From: a candidate division KSB1 bacterium
Lineage (GTDB): Bacteria; Zhuqueibacterota; Zhuqueibacteria; Residuimicrobiales; Krinioviventaceae
Direction of reading: 5' to 3'
DNA: 64,000 nt
NCBI GenBank assembly: GCA_034521575.1
Contig: JAXHMJ010000005.1
Span: 2,480,001-2,544,000 of the forward strand
The notes below the pieces were generated by a model. That model was not told the origin of the DNA. It made no database searches and was given only the letters and a program-made list of their open reading frames with translations. A program made the position numbers and the translations under genes. Shown piece after piece: positions 55,675 through 64,000 of this stretch (position 1 is its first letter; each line of letters opens with the position of its first letter).

Positions 55675-56814
55675 TTACTCGATGCCCAGTGTATCCAATA
55701 GAGTGATAAACGTACCGGCGGTCCAGCCCATTACGGGTGTGTTTTCAACATCTTTTGTGTATTGGTGACGCTTGTTCTTGACATCATACCATTCCCACAT
55801 TTCTCCCGTATTTTTATAAATATCATATACCATATTCAGCCAGTTTGTGCCAATGTCCGCTGCATCTTCCATAAACTCGTAATCCGACAATCCCTTGACA
55901 ACAAAGTAAATATACGGTGCGCAGGTCAGCGGATAATTCCAGGGCGAAACCGACTCGGAATAGGGTTGATCGGTAATGGTTAATCCGCCCGGCGCCCAAA
56001 AGTGTTTCAGATTGGTGAACAACGCCTTGGCACGATCCTGGTCAATCATTTTGGTGAACAGCGGCATGAATCCTGACAAGGCCTTGACCGGACTCTGAGT
56101 TTTGGCTTCAAAGTTATTATCAAAATAGAATTGTTCCTGATGGTTCCAGCAGAGTATTATTAATTCTTTGATTTTATTTCCTATCTTGAGTATGGCGGCA
56201 CTGCCATCGCGGTTGGCTTCTTTTTCCAGATCAAAAATGAGCCTGGCATTTCGATAAAGCAGTGCATTCAAGTCAACAGGATTGTAATGACTGACATTCT
56301 GAAAGCGTGCGGACTGCAGCCAGCATGACTCGGATTCAGCATGCTGCTCTGTTTCTTCCGCTGCGGGCGCGGCGAACCGATAAAGACCGGACGGCGAGGT
56401 ATGAGGCTTTGTGGTCCAGTATTTAAATTCGTTGATCACGTCCGGCAGCATGCGGTTCAGCCATTCTTTGTCTCCGGTCGCCCGATAAATATCTCGGATG
56501 ATCCAGGGGAGCAGAGGGATTTGAGAATAACCCAGAGAGGATTGATGCGTTGACGCGGGAATAAAACCGAAACGTTTCTGAAGTGAAATCAGGTTTTCAG
56601 CATTGTGACGCGCCTGTTCAAGCTTTTTGAGGCGAAGCAGACCGAGATTGATAAAATATGTGTCCCAATAGTAAAGAGCATCGTTTTTATCCGGGCCTGG
56701 TGTTGTATAGGGGTAGGGACACCCGATCAGATTGTTGGTGTCTTCTGACTGTTCACGTACCAGATCTTGAAGTTTTTTTTCCAGTTCAGGTATGATAGAA
56801 CGATAGTTTGACAT
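55675..56814 (-). CDS. Trehalase-like glycoside hydrolase, (alpha/alpha)6 barrel
   Basis: Three hundred and seventy-nine residues with no signal peptide. NDALYYWDTYFINLGLL (near residue 44) is the trehalase-family signature, and SLGYSQIPLLPWIIRDIYRATGDKEWL resembles the QPP region. Other aligned motifs are SESCWLQSARF and ENTPVMGWTAGTF. It matches the MGH1-like/GH37-GH63 group, so it may hydrolyse an alpha-glucoside in the cytoplasm. The acid Asp is not confidently identified. It ends one base before the selB start and lies 40 bp after the isomerase-like gene. Confidence 0.72.
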   Translation of the reverse strand: MSNYRSIIPELEKKLQDLVREQSEDTNNLIGCPYPYTTPGPDKNDALYYWDTYFINLGLLRLKKLEQARHNAENLISLQKRFGFIPASTHQSSLGYSQIPLLPWIIRDIYRATGDKEWLNRMLPDVINEFKYWTTKPHTSPSGLYRFAAPAAEETEQHAESESCWLQSARFQNVSHYNPVDLNALLYRNARLIFDLEKEANRDGSAAILKIGNKIKELIILCWNHQEQFYFDNNFEAKTQSPVKALSGFMPLFTKMIDQDRAKALFTNLKHFWAPGGLTITDQPYSESVSPWNYPLTCAPYIYFVVKGLSDYEFMEDAADIGTNWLNMVYDIYKNTGEMWEWYDVKNKRHQYTKDVENTPVMGWTAGTFITLLDTLGIE

Positions 56815-56854
56815 AAGACTTTCCTCTCGTATACAAGTTCTGATTGTATTTCTT

Positions 56855-57706
56855 TTATTTTTTCATATGATGTTTCTGATAATAATGCCACAGGGGCCGC
56901 ATCAGCTGATATCGCAGGGTTGAGCACAAGTATTTCTGATAATGCAATGATCTTAGCGTGGTGAGATAGCTTTTGAAAAAAGCCGGAACATCCTGCAGCG
57001 TGACCGGCTGGATTTCCAGAGTCAGATAACCCTTAAAGCCGGATGACTTTATTGACTTTAGTAGTTCCTTGTACGGCATCACCCCGCCTCTGTCAAAGGG
57101 CAAATGCACATCTTCTTCCGGGTAACAGTCGGAGATGTGAATAGCTCCGATTTTGTCCTGATATTGTTGAAACTGTTCAACCGGATTTTGGCCGGAAATG
57201 AGAAAATGAGGACCATCATAGCACATACCGGCCAGCTGATCTCCCAGTTTGTCTTTGGCTCTGTTATAGATATGGTCATATTCATCCTGTTTGATGCCGG
57301 GAACATTTTCCAGGTAGACCGGCACGTTCAGCTGGCTCAAGGTGCAGAATAAATAGTCTTCCGAGGATTCCAGATTTCTATCCAACAAGTGCGGTTCCGG
57401 CGGATGTGCAATGCAATGTTGGATATGCAGTTTACAGCGGTATGCATTGATGGTTTTGATAATTTCGCGGATATCCTGTTCATAGGCCGGACATGAAAAA
57501 TCCCAGCCGTTTTCACTCATAATGGGCAAATGAATGGCTGTATGTGCCCGTTTTATGACCAAGTGAATGCTTTTGATATCTTTCAAGGTCGATATGTTGA
57601 GTTCAAAAAAGTTTACCCCCATTAACCGCAATCGTGATATCAGAGTTGCAGCAGATAATGACTTGAATGCTGCAATTGTAACTCCCACTCTGGGAACCGA
57701 ATTCAC
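56855..57706 (-). CDS. Sugar-phosphate isomerase/epimerase-like TIM-barrel protein
   Basis: The GTG at 57706 is preferred because GGAGG lies five bases before it; an ATG at 57742 is in frame but overlaps DUF2752 and lacks a site. The AP-endonuclease-2/xylose-isomerase-like fold is recognised by AYRCKLHIQHCIAHPPEP, VYLENVPG, AGMCYDGPHFL, GAIHISDCYPEEDVHLPFDRG and YLTLEIQP, the latter holding metal-binding Glu and His. Family members are isomerases, epimerases or endonucleases. Its neighbour encodes a trehalase-like hydrolase, so a sugar substrate is likely (inference). Confidence 0.78.
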   Translation of the reverse strand: MNSVPRVGVTIAAFKSLSAATLISRLRLMGVNFFELNISTLKDIKSIHLVIKRAHTAIHLPIMSENGWDFSCPAYEQDIREIIKTINAYRCKLHIQHCIAHPPEPHLLDRNLESSEDYLFCTLSQLNVPVYLENVPGIKQDEYDHIYNRAKDKLGDQLAGMCYDGPHFLISGQNPVEQFQQYQDKIGAIHISDCYPEEDVHLPFDRGGVMPYKELLKSIKSSGFKGYLTLEIQPVTLQDVPAFFKSYLTTLRSLHYQKYLCSTLRYQLMRPLWHYYQKHHMKK

Positions 57707-57728
57707 TGGAACCTCCATTTTGCCGTAT

Positions 57729-58146
57729 TCAGTGTAATGCATTTTTCAGGATCAGGTATAGCCAATTTAACGGTATACTGATTAATCCTGCTATAAAAAT
57801 CACTTTACGTTCTCTGTCCGATATTAGGATTTGTATGTTTTGTTTGAACCACCATCCTGCTGCTGAATTGAGAGCCCATAAAAGTAAAAGAACGTATAAT
57901 AAAAAGAACAATGGATTGGTGGTAAAAGCTTCCCAAATGTGTAAATGACTTGATATATACACCGGTTCTCGTGGCGCCGCATGACGGACACGGCAGACCA
58001 CTCCATTCCTTAAAAAGGCAGGGAGGAATAGAATTAAGCAGGTTGGGTACAAATAAGGACAAACAGAGTCCGAACAGACCGATGAATCCGTAAAAAATAC
58101 CGGTTTGCACGTCTTTGAAGGTTCGTTTTTTCAGCCGGATTTCCAT
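57729..58146 (-). CDS. DUF2752 membrane protein, frame-broken
   Basis: From ATG 58146, the frame gives a first helix (GIFYGFIGLFGLCLSLFVPN) and the DUF2752 hallmark GLPCPSCGATRTG. It then runs out in the wrong frame; the next frame continues VYISSHLHIWEAFTTNPLFFLLYVLLLLWALN and a last helix to the stop at 57729. One extra base near 57955-57962 explains this. The restored protein of about 138 residues has three helices and the Cys-x-x-Cys motif of this family. Function unknown. It is first in the six-gene minus-strand operon. Confidence 0.65.
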
Positions 58147-58287
58147 TTCAGGATTTAGAATGATTCCATCGGAGATTGAGACTCGGTTGATATTTTATTG
58201 AAAGGAAAAAATGTTTTGTCTGCCTGGCAACGCTGTTGAGATGATTTGTACATGTTTAAATGATTTTAATATCCCGGCAATTTTTCT

Positions 58288-58316
58288 AAAATAACGTATC
58301 ATAAACTTAAATGCAA
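58288..58316 (-). promoter_or_regulatory. Possible promoter of the minus-strand operon
   Basis: On the minus strand TTGCAT (plus 58311-58316) and TATTTT (plus 58288-58293) are 17 bases apart, about 140 bp upstream of the DUF2752 ATG. Consensus match only. Confidence 0.4.
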
Positions 58317-58351
58317 GAAAAAGGTTAAATCATAAAAAAAATATCTATTTC

Positions 58352-58380
58352 TTGACATCTAATATATAATTTTGTAACTT
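58352..58380 (+). promoter_or_regulatory. Promoter of the trp leader
   Basis: TTGACA at 58352 and TAACTT at 58375 have 17-base spacing, and the leader starts 21 bases later with AGGAG at 58391. An alternative Bacteroides-like TAnnTTTG (58367-58374) has no matching -33 element at the right distance. Confidence 0.5.
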
Positions 58381-58400
58381 TCAATAGAACAGGAGAAATG

Positions 58401-58490
58401 ATGAATCTTGTGAACACACAAAATATTTTGATCAATTGGACCATGTGGTGGGGCTGGTGGTGGGAAACGTGTGTTCACAGTGGGATATAA
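58401..58490 (+). CDS. trpL: trp leader peptide
   Basis: A 29-codon frame starts at ATG 58401, five bases after AGGAG. It has six Trp codons in nine residues (WTMWWGWWW, codons 13-21), a density that is not expected by chance. It ends at TAA 58488, immediately before the attenuator hairpins. Ribosome stalling at these codons would sense Trp-tRNA supply and control the following TrpB2 gene. It is not an enzyme. An ATG three bases upstream is in frame but too close to the ribosome site. Confidence 0.92.
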   Translation: MNLVNTQNILINWTMWWGWWWETCVHSGI

Positions 58491-58550
58491 ACGAACAGGT
58501 ATACGAACTTTGAGCCCGCTGCGATGATAGTTACAGCGGGCTTTTTTTTT
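58409..58550 (+). promoter_or_regulatory. trp attenuator RNA (segments 1-4)
   Basis: Segment 1 (58409-58419, TGTGAACACAC) pairs perfectly with segment 2 (58469-58479, GTGTGTTCACA) over 11 bp, with the Trp codons in the loop. An antiterminator can form between CAGTGGG (58478-58484) and CCCGCTG (58515-58521), 7 bp with one G-U. The terminator itself is GCCCGCTG/CAGCGGGC, 58514-58521 and 58534-58541. This is the classical mutually exclusive set. Pairings are read from sequence; stalling behaviour is inference. Confidence 0.85.
58513..58550 (+). terminator. Attenuator terminator before trpB2
   Basis: A 9-bp GC-rich stem (AGCCCGCTG with its complement) and 12-base loop (58522-58533) run into nine Ts. 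It ends 43 bp before the trpB start codon. Confidence 0.92.
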
Positions 58551-58593
58551 GCTGGAATGATTAAATCACTAAAATACACCAAGGAGGATATTT

Positions 58594-59967
58594 ATGGAAC
58601 AAACCAAGTTTGTGTTGTCTGAAAAGGATATGCCGAGGCAATGGTATAATCTGGCAGCTGATCTCCCGCATCCGCCCCTTCCGCCGCTGGGTCCGGATGG
58701 AAATCCGGTTAATCCGGAACAATTGCGACCGGTCTTCCCGGATAATCTGATTGAACAGGAAATGAGCGCCGAGCGCTGGATTGATATCCCGGAAGAAATT
58801 CTGGAGATTTATTCCCTGTGGCGTCCTTCGCCTTTATACCGGGCCCGCCGTCTTGAAAAGGCTTTGGGAACACCGGCAAGAATTTATTTCAAGAACGAAG
58901 GCGTCAGTCCCGCCGGAAGTCATAAACCGAATACGGCTGTCGCTCAGGCGTATTATAACAAAGAGTTTGGTATCAAACGCCTGACGACCGAAACCGGCGC
59001 AGGCCAGTGGGGCAGCGCATTGTCGTTTGCATGTTCGCTGCTTGGCCTGGAGTGCAAGGTGTTTATGGTGCGAATCAGTTTTGAACAAAAACCATTCCGC
59101 CGGTTGATGATGCAGACCTGGGGCGGGAATTGTGTTCCCAGTCCCAGTAATGAAACACAATCTGGCCGTGATATTCTTGCAAAAATGCCGGACACGCCGG
59201 GAAGTCTGGGAATTGCAATCAGCGAAGCTGTTGAACAGGCCGTCACCGATAAATCCGGGCAAACCCGTTACTCTCTGGGATCCGTACTCAATCATGTGAT
59301 GCTGCATCAGACCATCATCGGGCAGGAAGCCAAAAAGCAGCTGGAACTGGCCGGCGAAAAAAAGGTGGATGCGGTTATCGGCTGTGCAGGCGGTGGAAGT
59401 AATTTTGCCGGATTGTCTTTTCCGTTTATAGCTGACAAAATCAACGGAGCAGAGATCGATATCATTCCTGTGGAGCCCACATCCTGCCCCACGCTGACCA
59501 AAGGCCCCTATGCCTATGATTTCGGCGATGTCGCCGGGATGACGCCGCTGCTTGCTATGCATACATTGGGGCATGAGTTCGTACCCCCTCCCATCCATGC
59601 CGGAGGTCTTCGCTATCACGGAATGGCGCCGCTGGTCAGCCAGGCTGTAAAACATGGTCTCATGACTCCGCTGGCGCTGGATCAGCTGGAATGTTACGAA
59701 TCAGCTGTGAAATTTGCCCGCACAGAAGGCTTTATTTCGGCTCCGGAAACCAGTCATGCCGTGGCTGCGACCATCCGGGAAGCGCTCAAGGCAAAAGAGG
59801 AAGGCAAGGAAAAAGTCATTTTGTTCAACTGGAGCGGTCACGGATTGATGGACCTCAAAGGTTATGAACTCTTTTTCGAAGGGCATTTGGATAACTATCC
59901 GCTGCCGGATGAAGAAATTGCAAAAAGTACGGCATGTCTGAAAGATTTTCCGACACCCGAACTGTAA
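58594..59967 (+). CDS. trpB: Tryptophan synthase beta-like protein, TrpB2 type
   Basis: ATG 58594 follows AAGGAGG. The 457-residue length and N-terminal extension with [21 protein letters not shown] are typical of TrpB2 rather than TrpB1. The PLP Lys111 lies in [13 protein letters not shown], the substrate GAGQWGSAL motif is intact, and [10 protein letters not shown] holds phosphate. TrpB2 makes Trp from indole or O-phosphoserine-related substrates, often without TrpA. No other trp genes flank it. It is controlled by a Trp leader, which supports a role in tryptophan formation. Confidence 0.95.
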   Translation: MEQTKFVLSEKDMPRQWYNLAADLPHPPLPPLGPDGNPVNPEQLRPVFPDNLIEQEMSAERWIDIPEEILEIYSLWRPSPLYRARRLEKALGTPARIYFKNEGVSPAGSHKPNTAVAQAYYNKEFGIKRLTTETGAGQWGSALSFACSLLGLECKVFMVRISFEQKPFRRLMMQTWGGNCVPSPSNETQSGRDILAKMPDTPGSLGIAISEAVEQAVTDKSGQTRYSLGSVLNHVMLHQTIIGQEAKKQLELAGEKKVDAVIGCAGGGSNFAGLSFPFIADKINGAEIDIIPVEPTSCPTLTKGPYAYDFGDVAGMTPLLAMHTLGHEFVPPPIHAGGLRYHGMAPLVSQAVKHGLMTPLALDQLECYESAVKFARTEGFISAPETSHAVAATIREALKAKEEGKEKVILFNWSGHGLMDLKGYELFFEGHLDNYPLPDEEIAKSTACLKDFPTPEL

Positions 59968-59974
59968 CTTTAAA

Positions 59975-60005
59975 AACGCTGTCTCCCGGAACGGGAGACA
60001 GCGTT
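59975..60005. terminator. Long perfect hairpin after trpB
   Basis: AACGCTGTCTCCCG pairs with CGGGAGACAGCGTT over 14 bp around GAA. On the plus strand no T run follows, but on the minus strand TTTTT follows (plus 59972-59976). It may thus end minus-strand transcription of the deacetylase gene, or protect the trpB mRNA. Confidence 0.6.
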
Positions 60006-60018
60006 ATAGGAGCTATAC

Positions 60019-60282
60019 ATGATAACGCAGTACGATGAACTCGAGGCAAGATGTCCGCGCCTCGGACATTTGGTAAAATTTCATTATTGCCGAAATGAGC
60101 AGGAATCAATGCCCTGCCACCGAATTTACAACTGCTGGTTTCAGCGTATTCCCATACAATCTTTTGTGCAGGCGCATTATGATCACTCTACTGTCGAGGC
60201 GCTTACCGCACCTTTGCCGGACAAAGTCGCATCGCTCATTGACTTGATTGAACAGGCTCAGCGGCGCAGTGATAAAGACTGA
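60019..60282 (+). CDS. Small Cys-containing protein of unknown function
   Basis: Eighty-seven residues starting at ATG 60019, after TAGGAGC. It has four Cys in CPRLGHLVKFHYC (positions 12 and 24), PCHRIYNCW (33 and 39), a pattern fitting a metal site. Small hypothetical proteins with CPRLGH-like starts are seen in other bacteria, but no function is known to me. It is separated from trpB by a long hairpin, so it may be co-transcribed. The last 47 bases overlap the convergent deacetylase gene. Confidence 0.7.
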   Translation: MITQYDELEARCPRLGHLVKFHYCRNEQESMPCHRIYNCWFQRIPIQSFVQAHYDHSTVEALTAPLPDKVASLIDLIEQAQRRSDKD

Positions 60283-61618
60283 TCGGAAAGCATTTTTGAA
60301 ACCGTTGTAAGGTATAGCCCCGTGTTTTCATGCTGTCTATAAAGGCGGGCAATATCCGGTGTACCGGGTCCTGTTTTCGTTGTGTATCCAGGTGCATGAG
60401 AATAATTCCGCCGTTGGCACCGTACCTGGACTCGTCAAACGCCAAAAGTCGTTCAAGAACCTGTTCTGATGTGTAATAGATCGACGCGGTGGTATCCGAG
60501 ACCCAGTCCAGAGCGTCCATGGTTTTCCCCTCGGTAATTGTCCATCCGATCTGGGTATAGCCCAGTTCAGCCGCCCATCTCCGGATTTCAGGATTATGTT
60601 CACCAAAAGGCGCGCGCCAGTATTTCAGCATGTTATTATCTGTGATTTGTTTGAATTTTTCGGCGGTACGTAAAAGTTCAGTTTGGAGGGTCTTACGGGT
60701 TATGGATTCAGCGGTTTTATGAGCGCCATTTTCGGCAAAGGTGGTCAGATGTGGATGGCTCCAGGTGTGATTGCCCACTTTATGCCCGTGCTCTAAAATT
60801 TTTCTGACCTGGTCCGGATAGCGTTTGAGAAAGCGGCCGGTGAGAAACATGGTGCATTTTATATTCTTGTCGCTCAGAATGGCTAATATGTCCTGCACAG
60901 CGCCATCGCCGGCTCCGCCGTCAAATGTGAGTGCGAGTTGTTTTTGGTTCACCGGGCCGCGGGTTACGTTGCGTGACAAATAGTCCAGTGACGGCGCGCC
61001 GTATTCCAGAGTGAGCTTTTCGAGCAGCTTGGTATGCCCGTAGGTGTCCAGCGCCAGCACTGAAATGGTGTTGCTTCCGTAATCGAGAGCGATGTCGTTG
61101 AATTGGAATTTACCGTCTTGCGGCAGCGTAACCCGGTCGATGCGGTCGTTGATCCGCAAGGTGATGATGACGCTGTCGGCTGCCGTTCCGCGGATGTCGA
61201 TTGTGTTCTGCTCCACCATGGATTCCGCCATATGCTCGAGTTCTGCATTGATCCATCCTGGTGTGTCTTTATGTTGAACAAGAGGACGGCGTGCAGACTG
61301 TCGGAGGCGGCTCATCCCGGCCTCGCGATTCAGCCTGATGATAGATACAGTAATAATACTGATACTGAACAGAATAAAAACGATAGAGGCTAAAAGTTTT
61401 GTGTGCTGGAATACTTGGCGGGAAAATTTTTTTTCACTACCTTTAAAGCCTGCTGCAATTGATTGTATCAGTTCCGATGAAAGACAGGAGGCGGAACAAA
61501 AACTGCGACTCAAAAATTTAATTTCACAATCCGGGCAGATATATTTGCCGCAGTGAAAACATTTTGAGCGGGTTTTTACGTCCGGATGGTTATAACAGCT
61601 GTGATAAGGTCTCGACAT
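60236..61618 (-). CDS. Membrane-anchored NodB polysaccharide deacetylase with N-terminal B-box-like zinc finger
   Basis: The first 45 residues hold a Cys/His cluster (CYNHPDVKTRSKCFHCGKYIC, then CSASC) resembling a B-box zinc finger. One membrane helix (about 72-95) and an Ig-like domain with GSNTISVLALDTYGHT follow. The NodB domain (about 225-440) has LTFDGGAGDG at the first motif (Asp-Gly-Gly rather than the usual Asp-Asp), HTWSHPHL at the second, and RAPFGEHN. These give the His pair and Asp for metal. Such enzymes deacetylate peptidoglycan or polysaccharide. Zinc finger plus NodB is unusual. Confidence 0.83.
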   Translation of the reverse strand: MSRPYHSCYNHPDVKTRSKCFHCGKYICPDCEIKFLSRSFCSASCLSSELIQSIAAGFKGSEKKFSRQVFQHTKLLASIVFILFSISIITVSIIRLNREAGMSRLRQSARRPLVQHKDTPGWINAELEHMAESMVEQNTIDIRGTAADSVIITLRINDRIDRVTLPQDGKFQFNDIALDYGSNTISVLALDTYGHTKLLEKLTLEYGAPSLDYLSRNVTRGPVNQKQLALTFDGGAGDGAVQDILAILSDKNIKCTMFLTGRFLKRYPDQVRKILEHGHKVGNHTWSHPHLTTFAENGAHKTAESITRKTLQTELLRTAEKFKQITDNNMLKYWRAPFGEHNPEIRRWAAELGYTQIGWTITEGKTMDALDWVSDTTASIYYTSEQVLERLLAFDESRYGANGGIILMHLDTQRKQDPVHRILPAFIDSMKTRGYTLQRFQKCFPISLYHCAAEPVQSSQ

Positions 61619-61729
61619 GTTGGCGTTTTGGTACCTGTTACATGAATAAAGGTTTTAATTTTTTTAAAAAAATGCTATTTTAAGATAGAAATTAAATGTT
61701 GAAAATCAAGAAAAAAGGGGAGAAGAATT

Positions 61730-62569
61730 ATGAATATTCGCCCGGCATACTGTGCGGGGACATTTTACCCCGCAGATCCTGATGACCTGAAAGGAATGGT
61801 GCATACATTTCTGGAGCAGGTCAGTATTAAATCGTCATCGGAACCCGTTGCAGGTCTGATATCACCGCACGCCGGTTATCCATATTCCGGACCGACCGCT
61901 GCTGTCGCTTACAGTCAGCTTCAAGGGCGTGAGATTAAAAATGTGCTGGTCTGTTCACCGAGCCATATGACACCGATTACCGGTGTTTCCATATTTGACG
62001 GTGATTATTATGAAACCCCGCTGGGGCGTGTACCGGTCAATCAGGAAAAAGCAAAAGAACTTGCAGCTTTTGCTGATGAATTGACCTGCTCTTCGGTCGG
62101 CCATTTGGCGGATGCCACGGGCGGAGCTGAACACGCGCTGGAAGTGCAATTGCCCTTTTTGCAGCAGGTCCTGCAAGACTGGACCCTGATTCCTCTGGTC
62201 TTTAATGAATACAAATGGAGCAATTGCCGGGTTTTGGGCGAGGCGATTGCATCAGTTTTTGATCCGGATGATACACTCATTGTTGCCAGTTCCGATTTAT
62301 ATCACGGCCATGATTACGATCAGGCCCTGAAAACCGATGAACGTACATTGAATTCGATTGAGGCGTTTGACGCAAAAATGTTTTGCGAACAGTCCGAACA
62401 AGAAACAATTATGGCTTGCGGTGCGGGTCCCATTACGGCGCTCATATTTGCCGCAAAGAAATGGAATGCACGGGCGCCGCGCGTGCTGTCTCATACCACA
62501 TCTGCTGATGCCATAAATCGCACGGGCGGTTATGTCGTCGGCTATGCAGCGGTTGTAATAGAAAAGTAG
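61730..62569 (+). CDS. AmmeMemoRadiSam system protein B (MEMO family)
   Basis: ATG 61730 follows GGGGAGAAG. The MEMO1 fold is recognised by RPAYCAGTFYPADPDDL, GLISPHAGYPYSGPTAAVAY, CSPSHMTPITG, EHALEVQLPFLQ and SSDLYHGHDYDQA. In bacteria it is found with a radical SAM protein and AMMECR1-like protein, neither in the window. Function is not known; a redox or nonheme-iron role has been proposed for some members. Length 279 matches the family. It is followed 6 bp later by the PHP gene. Confidence 0.93.
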   Translation: MNIRPAYCAGTFYPADPDDLKGMVHTFLEQVSIKSSSEPVAGLISPHAGYPYSGPTAAVAYSQLQGREIKNVLVCSPSHMTPITGVSIFDGDYYETPLGRVPVNQEKAKELAAFADELTCSSVGHLADATGGAEHALEVQLPFLQQVLQDWTLIPLVFNEYKWSNCRVLGEAIASVFDPDDTLIVASSDLYHGHDYDQALKTDERTLNSIEAFDAKMFCEQSEQETIMACGAGPITALIFAAKKWNARAPRVLSHTTSADAINRTGGYVVGYAAVVIEK

Positions 62570-62575
62570 GCGGTT

Positions 62576-63389
62576 ATGCAGGATTACCATATTCATACAA
62601 AACTATGCCGGCATGCCACCGGCGATATCGTAGACTATGCAGAAGCAGCGGTGGCAAAAGGATTCGCGGAAATTGGATTTTCCGAACATATACCGATTCC
62701 GAACCTGAAATGATCCCACCGGACGGATGAAAATACAGGATTTTGATACGTATCTTGCAGATATCGAGACGGCGCGCAAACAGTTTCCTCAACTCAATAT
62801 CAAATTCGGGCTGGAAGCGGATTATATCCCGCAATACATGCCGTTTATACGCTCTTTTGTAGACTCTTATCCGTTTGATTATGTGATCGGTTCGGTGCAT
62901 TTTGTTGACGAGTGGGATTTTTCCAATACATCACTCATCGACACTATGAAAACCTATGGAGTGAAGCGTCTGTTTACAACGTATTATACGCGGGTTCAGG
63001 AGGCAGCGGAAACCGGACTTTATGATATTTTCGGCCACCTTGATCTTCCCAAATTAATTGCCGAACCGCCGTTTGATATCACGGCGCTCATCAAGAGCTC
63101 GCTGCAGGCGATACGCGGCCGGGATATGGCCCTGGATATCAATACCTCCGGATGGCGCAAAGGCCTGGACTCCCTGTATCCGGAGCCGGAGATCATTGAA
63201 TCCGCCTTTGATCTGGGAATTCCTGTTGTTCTGGGCAGCGACGCGCATCGCCCCTCTGACATTGGCTATGATTTTTCCAGAGCGGTCAAGCTTCTGCAGT
63301 CCATCGGATACACCGGCAGCTGTTCCTATTCCGGTCGAATTCGTTCACTTGTCCCCTTTCATCAGGATAATGCTAATGACTGTTCGTAA
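62576..63389 (+). CDS. PHP-family phosphatase (histidinol-phosphatase-like), frame-broken
   Basis: From ATG 62576 the PHP start [14 protein letters not shown] gives the first HxH metal motif, then [11 protein letters not shown]. The frame stops at 62711 (TGA), but removing one A from AAA at 62708-62710 continues as [16 protein letters not shown], as in HisJ-like proteins. Further motifs are [24 protein letters not shown] and [11 protein letters not shown]. Restored length is about 270 residues. It would hydrolyse a phosphate monoester, possibly histidinol phosphate. The deoxy-NTPase gene starts within its last codons. Confidence 0.83.
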
Positions 63390-64000
63390 ACGCAAAACGC
63401 TGGAATCTCAGGAAAACCGCACCCTGATTCCGCTCGCGGCGCGAAGCAGCAAATGGGAGCAGACCCGTTTTCATGCAGAAGAACCGCATCTCTACCGCAC
63501 AGCCTTCCAGCGCGACCGGGACCGCATCATTCACTCGCGCGCATTCCGCCGGCTGAAGCACAAGCGTCAGGTGTTTTTGGTGACCTATGGAGATCATTAT
63601 CGAACCCGTCTGACCCATACGCTCGAAGTCTCTCAGCTTTCCCGTACCCTTGCCCGGGCCCTGGGACTGAATGAAGACCTCTGCGAGGCGGTTGCTCTGG
63701 GACACGATCTGGGACATACGCCTTTTGGCCATATCGGCGAAGTGGTGCTGCATCGAATTATGAACGGACAAGATAAGCTGAACGGTATCATCTGTTTTGA
63801 GAATGCCGGGGGATTCAAGCACAATTACCAGAGCGTACGTATTGTGGACGTGAACGAATCCAAATATGCGTTCAACGGGCTGAACCTGACAGCGCCGGTC
63901 CGGGAAGGGATTTTAAAGCACACCCGGCTGAAACGCGACGAATTAAACTATCCTGACTTTATCAGGGACGGCCTGTATTATGATCAGGATGTCTCGATTA
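63376..64000 (+). CDS. dGTPase-family dNTP triphosphohydrolase (cut by window end)
   Basis: ATG 63376 is used, with AGGAT eight bases before it; ATG 63370 is also in frame. The frame is open to the window end. The family motifs [39 protein letters not shown] and the HD pair [14 protein letters not shown] are intact, followed by [17 protein letters not shown]. It would split dGTP and other dNTPs to nucleoside and triphosphate. It overlaps the PHP gene by 14 bases. Confidence 0.9.
   Translation, partial: MTVRKRKTLESQENRTLIPLAARSSKWEQTRFHAEEPHLYRTAFQRDRDRIIHSRAFRRLKHKRQVFLVTYGDHYRTRLTHTLEVSQLSRTLARALGLNEDLCEAVALGHDLGHTPFGHIGEVVLHRIMNGQDKLNGIICFENAGGFKHNYQSVRIVDVNESKYAFNGLNLTAPVREGILKHTRLKRDELNYPDFIRDGLYYDQDVSI

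Noticed and set aside
58390-58593. T-box riboswitch ahead of trpB2
   Set aside because: No T-box consensus or specifier loop was seen, and the Trp-rich leader with classical pairings explains the region.
62709-62714. UGA in the PHP gene as a selenocysteine codon
   Set aside because: The frame does not continue with PHP homology after UGA; homology continues in another frame, so a one-base break fits better.

Overview
The window looks like a chromosomal segment of a Gram-negative bacterium of the FCB (Fibrobacteres-Chlorobi-Bacteroidetes) assemblage, probably an uncultured Calditrichota/KSB1/Ignavibacteria-like lineage. The basis is a TonB-dependent receptor, a PorV-like (UPF0164) outer-membrane protein, secreted proteins ending in type IX secretion (T9SS) style C-terminal domains with NYPNPFNP-like starts, heptosyltransferase-type LPS genes, and promoters that look sigma70-like (TTGAC-17-TAnnnT) rather than Bacteroides-like. 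The taxonomic call is inference; no rRNA is present.

Layout. 1-15 kb: an exported glucan/starch locus: TonB receptor (partial), a 1276-residue Asp-rich surface protein, a PorV-like porin, a four-repeat SusE/F-like surface protein, a secreted GH13 amylase, a sodium:solute symporter with a large insertion, and malQ. 15-20.4 kb (minus strand): a secreted tricorn-like protease, then a compact operon of a STAS-HATPase fusion, two small membrane or glycine-zipper proteins and a TPR-like membrane protein. 20.6-33 kb: DnaQ-like exonuclease, LPS/capsule glycosyltransferases, a serine hydrolase, a Tat-exported oxidoreductase, two sulfotransferases, a split GT2-GT4 enzyme and a GT9 heptosyltransferase. 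33-43 kb: an MsbA-like exporter, tRNA-modification and phosphatase genes, ssb and a nucleoside salvage run (cdd, udk, tdk, nupC, PNP, ade). 43-46.6 kb: gap, tpiA, secG, tRNA-Leu(GAG) and a TPR lipoprotein-like gene. 46.7-52.5 kb: DUF362 protein, fused NapH/NapG-type polyferredoxin, acyl-CoA ligase and an MFS permease. 52.5-58.1 kb (minus): a tight operon of DUF2752, sugar isomerase-like, trehalase-like, selB, thioesterase and CPBP protease genes. 58.3-60.3 kb: a stand-alone TrpB2 gene behind a classical Trp-codon leader and attenuator. 60.2-64 kb: zinc-finger NodB deacetylase, MEMO-like protein, PHP phosphatase and a partial dGTPase.

How it fits together. Secreted amylase and surface binding proteins would degrade glucan outside the cell, the TonB receptor and the symporter would import products, and MalQ would process maltodextrins inside. 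The salvage cluster imports nucleosides and splits or phosphorylates them. The Trp leader can fold into alternative hairpins (11-bp 1:2 pairing, 7-bp antiterminator, 9-bp terminator), giving a complete attenuation model for trpB2.

At least nine single-base frame breaks interrupt otherwise intact genes, including both halves of GAPDH. Several lie at short homopolymers, so sequencing or assembly indels are the likeliest explanation, and the affected genes are annotated as probably intact in the organism.
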